From positions 1-18,372 of the forward strand of contig WKLE02002200.1 in assembly GCA_014885115.2 (NCBI GenBank): a stretch of DNA of 18,372 bases, read 5' to 3'. Both the position numbers and the translations under genes were made by a program. This DNA is from Asterionellopsis glacialis. Its lineage: Eukaryota; Bacillariophyta; Plagiogrammaphyceae; Rhaphoneidales; Asterionellopsidaceae. Below, piece after piece: positions 8,716-16,139 of the stretch. Position 1 is the first letter of the stretch. Every line of letters begins with the position of its first letter. The notes under the pieces were generated by a model. The model saw only the letters and a list, made by a program, of their open reading frames with translations, made no database searches and was not told the DNA's origin.

Positions 8716-9224
8716 TTTTACTGCAGAGTGGATTTTGATAACAGCATTTGCATGTACGCAGTGCCTCACTGCACATTTGAGTCTGTCTGCTTGATATCAT
8801 CATTGTGTCATCTAATCTGTCCTGATCCGTGACATCATTGCATCACAGTACATCCGTACTACAGTTGATTGACATATTGCGTGAGTCTCGTGACTTGCCT
8901 ACTGCTGGTTTTGTACACCAAAAGTAGATACCTCATGTCTTTGTCAGGGCCAGGTATTTCATGAGGTGTCATAGTGCCTGGTAATGTATCTGTGTGGGTT
9001 ATTGGAGTATTGTGCCAGTTTGATAATGGCAGGTGATATATCTGGTCTTGCCACTGTCATAGCGTATATGGCTTCACAGATTACTTGGCAATAATTGAAG
9101 AATTCTTTTCTCAATTGTGCTTGTTCAACGGGGGTCTGTTCTTCAGCAATTTCTAATTGAGCCAGATAGGTAGAACCATCTCACATCAGGATAGGATTGT
9201 GTTGTTCGATACTTTCTTGCCATC
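8700..9224 (-). pseudogene. Copia RT C-terminal fragment, probably part of copia 2
   Basis: The minus-strand reading from about 9200 gives NPILM, a TGA, DGSTYLAQLEIAEEQTP, then EFFNYCQVICEAIYAM and ARPDISPAIIKLAQYSNNP. A frameshift leads to IHYQAL, a stop, HLMKYLALTKT and GIYFW. This is the end of a copia RT, the block normally reading GELIYAM...CRPDIS...KLSQYS...IHYQA. Below about 8900 only vague RNase H-like traces remain. The orientation and the missing part agree with copia 2, whose RT is cut just after its N-terminal block near 11343. No separate start exists. The identification of the RT block is firm; its link to copia 2 is inference. Confidence 0.75.
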
Positions 9225-9454
9225 TGAAGTACACTCCCTGTAGGACACTCTTGAGGATGGATGATTGATGCGTGGGCAAGCAGACGGACTCATAAGAAAT
9301 TACCATTTACTAAAATTTCCTGATTTCTTACTACTTACTAGATTGCCGGATATTCTCCTGATTAAACTAAGCTCATAATTTCCATCACCAAATAAAAGTC
9401 TTCTTTTCTTTTGTGTGTTGATTGTCTGATTGTTGTGTTGTCCTGTCATCAACA
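9225..9454 (+). repeat. 5' LTR of gypsy 2 (LTR copy A)
   Basis: The first 119 bp from TGAAGTACACTCCCTGTAG are repeated in inverse orientation at 15481-15599 with roughly 85 percent identity by eye. This shows a dispersed repeat that begins with TG. It directly follows the copia fragment and precedes the gypsy 2 gag. An AATAAA lies at about 9391-9396. I place the end at ACA near 9454, followed by about 60 bp of leader before the gag ATG at 9514. The left boundary is supported by the second copy; the right one is a guess. Confidence 0.55.
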
Positions 9455-9513
9455 CTAGCAGCATAGGGCATAGTAATGTTACTCCCTCTTTCAGAGGATT
9501 TTAACTCAAAAAC

Positions 9514-10687
9514 ATGAAGACCTTCTACTCCTCCAATGAGTTTCAGAAGAAAGCTCAGGAGTTGAGTCAACAGCAGACTCTGCTGAATCCTCCTGCAATT
9601 CCCTTTGTGAAAACAAAGAAGGAGAGGTCGAAGTCAAAAGACGACAACAAAGATTCCTACAAGACCATCGAGGTGAGAATTGATCCCTCTGGTGAAGGCT
9701 CTGACTCAGAAACAATTGAGAAGAGAGTCAAACAGTTTGAGGATGGATCTGCTGAAAAGAGGATCCAGTGGAGGATCAAGTTTGCTGAGGTTGAGAGGGG
9801 TTATCCCCTCACCAAAGCATCCTCCAAGACCTCCATGGCCCTCACCCTTTTGAAGGGTAGAGTAAGGCAGCTGTTTCAAGCAGCAAATGCCAATCGCCAG
9901 AGCAAAAATGCAAGCATCAAGAAACCAGCCCAAAAAGATCCTGAACAGATCTTTGAACTAGTACTGAACGACGTAGGCAAGAATTTTTTTTGCCTAGGCA
10001 TGTGGCAAGGTGCCAGAAGAACTACCTTTGCTATCACTTAGCGATGACCGACAACTTCACATTACGAGAGTTTGTCGCGAGGCTTCACCAGTTGAACGAA
10101 TATTTGCCATATTTTTGGATGGATCACAATGGTAAAAAAATTCGAAAATTCGATGATGACAAACTTGTTGACATTTTGGATCAGGCAAAACAACTTACGT
10201 GGCAATCCACCCTACTCACTAGCAACATCAACCCGCACGATCTCTCGTGGGATGATACTGTGGACTACTTCAAGAAGTTGGAGGTACACAATAATATTGA
10301 TTGTGCTGAACTAGCTAAGTCAAAACTACCTAAGGAAGGCAAGAAAAATGAACAGAAAAGAATTCTGATCGCAATAACAACGGAAGCGATGACAAGTGCC
10401 AGCACACTCGTAAATGGTGTAGCAACTGTTGTATGAACAACCATAACACCAGCAAATGTACTGCAGACAAGTCAAAAAAGAAGGATTTGGTTAAATCCAA
10501 GATGTTTACGCACGAGCAGGTAAATGCAATGATTAGTTTGCTCAAAGTATCAAAAGATAAGCAGAAAAAGAAACGTAAAGTGCAGTACGAATCGGATTCT
10601 TCCTCCAATGACGAGCCTAGTTCGTACTTTATGCAACATAGCCACCTGTCCTCAAGGAAGCAGAACTACGACAATCATCCATATTAG
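9514..10687 (+). pseudogene. Gypsy 2 Gag
   Basis: The ATG at 9514 follows the LTR and leader and starts a charged N-terminal region (KTKKERSKSKDDNKD). It runs through EQIFELVLNDVGKNFF to an eight-T run at 9984-9991, where the frame shifts. The next frame carries RHVARCQKNYLCYHL and NFTLREFVARLHQLNEYLPYF, the conserved gypsy capsid block, followed by DILDQAKQLTW. A second shift near 10350 brings in KWCSNCCMNNHNTSKC, a textbook CX2CX4HX4C zinc knuckle around 10415-10462. The tail is Lys/Ser-rich and ends at 10687. Gag packages the RNA. Related in plan to gypsy 1 gag, but a different family. Confidence 0.8.
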
Positions 10688-11342
10688 ACCCTAACTATGA
10701 GAAAGTCGATTTAGGTGAGGCAGCCTCTCACTGGAAACACCTTACTTATAACAAGCAAAAAATAATGCTCAAGTCCCTACAAAAATACCCACGAGCCTTT
10801 AAGGGCAGGCTGGGCACTCTTAAGATAAAACCTGTTAGACTAAAAATAGAAGCTGACGCAGAACCATATCATGCCAGGCCATTTCAAGTACCGCGTTCCT
10901 TAGAAGGGACTACTAAATGGGAAATTAATAGGCTAGAATCAATCGGTGTTTTAGAAAAGAACCACGACAGTGAATGGGCAGCTCCCACATTTGTCGTACC
11001 AAAGAAAATGGGCGATGTTTGCATCGTAACCAACTTTCATCAACTCAACAAAGTAATTAAGAGGAAACCATTTCCGTTACCAAAATTAGCTGATCTACTA
11101 CAAAAGCTAGACGGATTTCAATACATAACAGCCATTGATCTAAGTATGGGATACTATCACATTCCGTTAGATGAGAAATCACAGGAACTGTGCACTACAA
11201 TTCTACCATAGGGTAAATACAGGTACAAACGCTTACAAATGGGTATTAAGAACAGCCCTGATATCTTTCAGAAAATCATGAATGATATACTAGGAGACCT
11301 AGAATTTGCACGGGCATACATAGACAATATTTTAATTACGTC
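10688..11342 (+). pseudogene. Gypsy 2 reverse transcriptase, N-terminal two thirds
   Basis: The open frame starts with ILDPNYEKVDLGEA upstream of the ATG at 10765. It continues through ARPFQVPRSLE, EWAAPTFVVPKK and ITAIDLSMGYYHIPL, where the first catalytic Asp is intact (Asp125 counted from the 10765 ATG). At 11209-11211 a TAG interrupts LP-GKYRYKRLQMG, where gypsy RTs have Trp. The frame goes on to NSPDIFQKIMNDIL and YIDN at 11317-11328, replacing the YxDD signature. Homology ends at ILITSS near 11340, where minus-strand copia sequence begins. The block that normally reads VxVVTDFRxLN is VCIVTNFHQLN here, another sign of decay. Confidence 0.85.
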
Positions 11343-11751
11343 AAGTGCCACATGTTGCTCTAGCTTTATGGGTGACACCATCTTTGAAAAGGTAAGTCAA
11401 TATAAATGGAAGTACCATAACATTTTTACCAGATGGTAGTTTAGGGCAAGGAGCACCAAACATTTCTTGTTTTTCATATGCATCTAGTTGCTTCCATTCT
11501 GCTTCTAACTGTGTTTGCCAGTCTTCTCTTGTTTTCAGTTTCTGAGGTGTAAATTTCATAGAGGTAAGATTGTCAGCAATGGCTTGATGTATGGTTGCTT
11601 CATCCAATGGTGGGGCTTTAGTTTTATCAATCCATAAATTGTTTTCTTCTCCATGACGGATCACATGTAGATGGTGTGCAAGCATATGAAGTTTATCAAA
11701 TTTAAGGAATACCTTTGTTAGTGAGGGGTTCAGTAATTTCAGGGTGTGCAA
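11341..11751 (-). pseudogene. Copia 2 RT N-terminal block
   Basis: The minus-strand reading gives HMLAHHLHVIRHGEEN, then TREDWQTQLEAEWKQLDAYE, QEMFGAPCPKLPSG, LPFILTYLFKDG and HKARATC, where it stops. This is the start of the copia RT of the CoDi-like type (WxxxxxAExxQLxxYxxQxMFG, then W-T-Y-x-FKxDG, then KARxxCNG). The cut lies within the KARATCNG block; the remaining RT with its YVDD core is absent from this locus. A frameshift near 11705-11750 separates this piece from the linker upstream. Confidence 0.8.
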
Positions 11752-12325
11752 TAGTAACCCTACATTGTTTTATCTGGTCATTTTGAAGTTGGTGGACCTT
11801 ATGACGTAAGTCCTGAACTGTATCAATATATTCTCCATTGATTGCCCATGTAGTTCCATGATGGTATCGACTGCTCCAATTTTTAATCCTTGCAGCAGGC
11901 GTGCCTGATTTACAATTTTTTATGGTTGGTTTGGCTGTGGGCTGCTGGTGTAGTAAGTTGAATCCAAGTGTAGGGTGAGTAACATGAACTGGAATTATTT
12001 CCTTGCTTGATGGGCCATATACATCATTTGACATCTCAATATTGCGGATATCAGAATTACTATGAAGTGTGGTAGTAGAAGGTAGTTCAATCACTGCACA
12101 AATGGCAGGTGTGGTGGGATCTTTGATTGGGTCGTAAGGGTGTAACACATCCAGGAATGGTGAAAGATAATGTTGTGCTTGAATCTTTGCTGCTACTGCT
12201 GTGTTTGATGTCATGCGTACATCCTCAAATGATGAGTCTTGGAATTCTTGTTACATTATGACTTGAGCCTGTCCATGTTGTTCTTTATGAGGTTTGTCCA
12301 CTGCCAGTGTGATAAATTGTTTGGG
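11702..12325 (-). pseudogene. Copia 2 integrase-RT linker
   Basis: The frame is the same as that of the integrase and is interrupted by stops at 12326-12328 (TGA) and near 12253 (TAA). It contains AVAAKIQAQHYLSPFLDVLHP, HPTLGFNLLHQQ and KSGTPAARIKNWSSRYHHGT, followed by AINGEYIDTVQDL. The GTPAARIxxWSxRxRxGxxxxINxxxV block is a known feature between integrase and RT in this copia lineage, as I recall it. Its function within the polyprotein is not established. The piece ends at 11702 by a frameshift into the RT block. Confidence 0.7.
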
Positions 12326-14341
12326 TCAATTTGCTTTAGGCGATGCATAATGAACCTCATCTTGATCCACATGGCATGCTTTCTTGACTTGATTAATGTT
12401 ATGGTCCCAGTATACAATGTTCTTGTTAGTGGCTGTGAAACATAGGAAACGCCCTGAAAAGGTATGATCAGTTAGTTTAGTAGGTCGGTGTCCTGTTTTC
12501 TTGCTAGTGACATATGAGCCAAATACTTTAAGATGGGACAAGTCAGGTTGGACACCAGTCCATGCTTCATGTGGAGTTTTATCAATCTTGACATGGTAGC
12601 TACAATTATACAAATAGACCACATGTAAAAGACAGTCTGACCAGAATTCTTCTCCCACTTTGGCAGAGAAGAGCATACAGCAAACCATGTCGGCATGAGT
12701 ACAATGAGGTCTTTCTCCTCTTCCATTTTGATCCAAGGAATCTGAACCAGTAGGTTCTACCAGATATCCATATTTCATCATTAAATCTTTGAATTCTTGA
12801 CTATTTGCCAATTCACCACCTTGGTTGGTTCTTACATAGCATTGCATATTATCTCTTTGAGCATACATGTTCATGAAAGTGGTGAGAGTAGCAATGGGCA
12901 GTTGTTTAGATTTTATGAGAAATACCCATGCCAAATGGGTATAAGCATCAACAATCAGTAGGTATGAATTAAATCCATCATGGCTGGTAATGATAGGTTT
13001 ATGGTCATGAGTTGTACGGATATTTCCATAATGTGTTTTATGTTTATTAGGTTGTAATGATGCTGGGCCACGCATAAACCCAAAGTCCATGTGAAAACAT
13101 TCTGCTGGGTGGGTTGCTTGATGTGATTCTGGTTTACCCCGGTCAGACTTGGTCATTTTTCCATGTGTGCAACCATCGCACTCAAACAAGGGATGCAGAT
13201 CTTTGATGCAAGGTATGCCTTTCACATGTTTTGCAGTTTGTTTAAGTTTGTTTAAGCCTGGATGTACCACTCTCATATGCCATAATTTTGTGTCCAATTG
13301 AGTTGCTGTAGGTTTGGATTTTGAGGATTTCCTTTTGGGTGACTTCGGTGTTGGATGAGAATCACCAGACCATTTTTGGGTAGGAAATTGTAATGGTCCT
13401 GCTGGTGAATCTGGTTTCTTGGTGCATTTGTATGTCCATGAAAGTTCTGGTTTTAGGGGCTTCTTGGGTTTAGGTATATTAACTTGTTCAGGAGGAGTTT
13501 CATCATCATCATCATTGGAGTCCTCTGTTGTAATGGTTTCAATTAATAGGTCAAGTTCCATAGGGTTCTGTGCCACCAATGGAGCCAAGTTGGGTGCTGT
13601 CTTCAAATCCGTTTTTCCTTGAGGCATTGGATCCTTGGTGTTATTCAGTGCTTCATCTGGATCCCTATGCTTATTCCTTGGGGTCGTTGGTGCCTGTGCT
13701 GTAGTTGGGTTGATATTGGTGACATTGAGTAAAGATGTGGGCGCTGTATCTCCTTGAGCTTGTATCGCTTGAACTTGAGGTAATGCAGATTGAATTGTGG
13801 TGGACCTGTTACAGACAAGATGCGTCGGGATCAGAGTTTGTCCATACAATGCTGGTGGGATATAAGTACTGGCAGATGTAGCCAGGTGTTTAGTGAGAAC
13901 TGGGTACGTGAGATTGCATGCTGCTAATTTGTCTTGGGCTTGTTGTGCTAAACGTTGTTTTTCTTCACCCTTGTATAAATCTCTAGGCATGTAATCCAGG
14001 CCATCCTCATATGGTGGATAGTGAGGGTCACTGTCCTCAATCTGTCCAGTCATATCCAAGAGTATCAACTCATCAGGTATGTCAGTTGTGGTGTCACTTG
14101 TTGTATACACCGTAGGTGCCTGTAATTTGTCAGGCAATTCATGATAATGTTCCACTTGAGTGTTCAGAGGATGATCCATAGGATAGTCCTGGTTATGATG
14201 AACCATAGGTGTAGTTGTCTCAGTGTCAGTGATGGTGAAATCATCACCATCCACATCCAACATGTGATAGGGTCCAGGATCTGATGTTAAGACTGGTTCA
14301 TAATCAGGGCAGTGGATAAAGTGTGCCTTTGGTGAGCCCAC
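12326..14341 (-). pseudogene. Copia 2 integrase with long acidic N-terminal region
   Basis: This 671-codon open stretch opens at a GTG rather than an ATG, so it is part of a longer frame and not a separate gene. Residues 1-345 are acidic and Thr/Pro-rich. The HHCC zinc domain follows: LWHMRVVH (His355, His360) and CDGC (Cys388, Cys391). The catalytic core has Asp419 in HMDFGFMRG (13085-13087), Asn506 in YVRTNQGGELA (12824-12826) where Asp is required, and Glu543 in NGRGERPH (12713-12715). WTGVQPDLSHLKVFGS then closes the core. The Asp to Asn change would abolish strand transfer. The frame ends at a TGA in 12326-12328. Confidence 0.85.
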
Positions 14342-14359
14342 AGAGTTGGTGTGAGGGGG

Positions 14360-15253
14360 TTATGTGTCTGTTTTACCCTTTACAAGATCAGGCCTACGTA
14401 CAGGATGTTGCAGATAATAGAGGCCATTGTGACGGATTAGTTGCTGGGATGCCACAAGGTTGCCCTTTTTGTCAAAGTATTCTAGGGTCCCTTTTTCTTC
14501 ACTCGGGAAATCACACATCACCCAGCTGTGAAGACTATCAGTTTGAACTACTTTTGGGTCAGGTGCCACTATTGTGCCTGAAGATTGATCACAATGTAAC
14601 ATTGTGTAGAACATGCTAGAGCCTTGGTCGGTGGTAGTTGGAAAACTTCCAATGCACTCACAGATGCATGGTGCAGAGGAATTTACAGAACCGACCGGGT
14701 ATGGTTTGATCGTTTGAAAGTTACAAAGGAAATGGATAGAATCTGTTAAGCTTCTGTTTGCCCCTTCGTTGACTTGTGCATATTGTTGGTCATGTGGCAA
14801 TTGACTTGTTGTAGTTGGTTCCGATGAGGGACTAAAAATGGATTTAATAGATGGTGTGGTAGAGTTATCCATAATCAGTGTCTCCTCAGAGTCGTCATGA
14901 GTAGAATGTGGTTGGATGATTGATGGGATAGGATTAATCTGTACCATTTGCATACAATTAGGGTCCACTGCCTGATGAAGGTGTTGTTGATTAAGAGGTT
15001 TAACACGAGGTTGGGTGTCAGGGGCAGAAATTACTGCAGCCTTCCCAGTGATGTCATCCAATATGTCCATTAAAATCGTAGAGCTCTCTTGTGATGGGAA
15101 ATAGTCCACATCCTGGTCATCATTGTCAGAGTACATATCATCAAACTCTGCAGATTTGAGGATCGGGTGGGACAAATTGCCTAAAAGTGCTTTAGCCACT
15201 GCTGCTTGTGCCCTATTATGTTCAGGATGTTTTTTCTGAAAGTCGAGCGCCAT
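14360..15253 (-). pseudogene. Copia 2 gag C-terminus and protease region
   Basis: This 297-codon frame is the same as that of the integrase and is closed by a TAA at 14360-14362. The N-terminal part (ALDFQKKHPEHNRAQAA) looks like the end of gag. An Asp/Ser-rich segment follows with TLIMDNSTTPSI, which may be a ruined D-S-G-A-T protease site, though this is uncertain. HFLCNFQTIKPYPVGSV then matches the F-QTIKP-PVGGV block of this copia lineage, with GTIVAPDPKVVQTDS and GNLVASQQLIRHNGLYYL after it. These blocks sit between protease and integrase. The ATG at 15253 is probably not the original start, because homologous reading continues upstream past a TGA near 15280. Confidence 0.65.
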
Positions 15254-15460
15254 TTGGTGAATCTTCTTATCATTGTCTCAGATTGCTTTTAAGCACAGTG
15301 CTACTTTGCAAACAAGATCGTAATTATGGTCATCATGGGCATACATGCCACAGTAGCTGATGTGGGAGGTACTGGATGTGGTGGTACAGAGGGCTGACTT
15401 GGTAAGGTTGTGGGTGGAGTTGCCTGTGTAGGTGGTGGTGCATATTCTCATGTTGTATCT
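15254..15460 (-). pseudogene. Copia 2 gag remnant
   Basis: Continuing upstream in the same frame past a TGA near 15280 gives HNYDLVCKVALCLKAI preceded by YCGMYAHDD, and before that a Thr/Ser-rich run. A second frame over 15370-15450 reads APPPTQATPPTTLPSQPS, which is the more protein-like and suggests a frameshift. The C...H...H...C spacing loosely recalls the short cysteine/histidine motif in copia Gag. The signal ends near 15450-15460, so the N-terminal part of gag is missing and the neighbour is the inverted LTR copy at 15481-15599. Confidence 0.45.
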
Positions 15461-15480
15461 TAAAGATCTAGTTTTATGCT

Positions 15481-15599
15481 ATTTAGTAAGAAGTAAATAT
15501 CCAGGAAATTTTAGTACATGGCAATTTCTTGTGAGTACATCTGCTTGCACACACATCAATCATCCATCCTTAAGAGTGTCCTACAGGGAGTGTACTTCA
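15481..15599 (-). repeat. LTR copy B, inverted partner of the gypsy 2 LTR start
   Basis: Read on the minus strand from 15599, TGAAGTACACTCCCTGTAG and the next 100 bases match 9225-9343 with about 85 percent identity and one or two small gaps. The similarity stops 2 bp outside the TG on one side and near 15481 on the other. It is therefore a truncated LTR end. Orientation and place would also suit the 5' LTR of copia 2 after an internal deletion, so family ownership is open. Confidence 0.75.
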
Positions 15600-15629
15600 G
15601 ACTGTCTTCATTAAATTGGACATGAAACA

Positions 15630-16118
15630 ATGGCAGCTCGGATTCAAGCTGTAGCTGCAAAACAGTCATTGAAAGTTAATATTCTGGAGCGTCTTCAAGT
15701 GGAAGTAGAATCCAGTCTTGGAAAAGCTTGCTGTGTCAGAAAATACAAAAAAGGCAAGCTTGATCTTTTAGAGCCCAAGCAGCAATATGAAAAGGATGGT
15801 AAAGCTCATCCAACCATTGTAGTCCTGCAGGGTCATGATGGTGGAATGGAACATGCTGTTGCAGAGTATGGGAGTAATTGGCTTTTTGATTCAAATGTTG
15901 ATGTTGCATTGCCACTCACAAGAGATGTACTTGATTGGGGTGTACAGGGTAAATATGTTTGTGTGCAGGCAGCTGTCCGTTTCTTCCTACCCAAACCCAA
16001 ACAAGAAAGAAAAGGAAAAAAACAAGTTAAAAAGAAAAAGAAAAAATGGTATAAACATACATGTATCAAAAAAAGGGGAAAAAAATTACATATGCAAAGA
16101 AAAGGAATCTCAGTATAA
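15630..16118 (+). CDS. Intact 162-aa ORF with H...D motif and lysine-rich tail
   Basis: The function is not established. Residues 1-60 are mostly helical and charged. TIVVLQGHDGGMEHAVAEYGS follows in two beta-like runs, then NWLFDSNVDVALPLTRDVLDW and YVCVQAAVRFFL. The pairing of His75 in EHAV with Asp87 in LFDSN, each at the end of a hydrophobic strand, recalls the second half of a papain-like or C39-like cysteine peptidase fold. The nucleophilic Cys would lie further N-terminal and is not evident. Residues 122-158 are a strongly basic tail, possibly for nucleic acid or nuclear targeting. I recall similar HAV...FDS domains in transposon-linked protist proteins. A stop lies at 15612, and LTR copy B ends 30 bp upstream of the ATG, so the N-terminus may be lost. 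It converges on the transposase, 21 bp away. Confidence 0.55.
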   Translation: MAARIQAVAAKQSLKVNILERLQVEVESSLGKACCVRKYKKGKLDLLEPKQQYEKDGKAHPTIVVLQGHDGGMEHAVAEYGSNWLFDSNVDVALPLTRDVLDWGVQGKYVCVQAAVRFFLPKPKQERKGKKQVKKKKKKWYKHTCIKKRGKKLHMQRKGISV

Positions 16119-16139
16119 ATATATTTTAGATATGATGCA

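Larger units (their letters stand above)
9225..11342 (+). mobile_element. Ty3/gypsy retrotransposon 2, 3'-truncated
   Basis: On the plus strand this element has an LTR, gag with zinc knuckle, and the N-terminal part of pol up to the YxDD motif of RT. The protease is missing between about 10687 and 10690, where gag passes directly into the pre-RT segment. RNase H, integrase and the 3' LTR are gone: the sequence switches within RT to the minus-strand copia 2 near 11342. Frameshifts, a nonsense codon and loss of a catalytic Asp show it is inactive. Confidence 0.8.
11343..15460 (-). mobile_element. Ty1/copia retrotransposon 2, both ends truncated
   Basis: On the minus strand this runs from a gag C-terminal remnant through the protease region, integrase and integrase-RT linker into the first RT block. 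Most of it is a single frame from about 15290 to 11705 interrupted by nonsense codons, so it is less shuffled than copia 1. It is of a different copia lineage from copia 1: the motifs NFQTIKPYPVGSV, HPGLNKLK and KSGTPAARIKNWSSRY are absent there. It ends abruptly at 11343 against gypsy 2 and near 15460 against an LTR fragment. The fragment at 8700-9224 is probably its displaced 3' part. Confidence 0.8.

Noticed and set aside
13419..13622. Plus-strand Ser/Gly-rich frame opposite copia 2
   Set aside because: The Ser run is the antisense of an Asp/Glu-rich stretch with repeated GAT codons in the copia frame.
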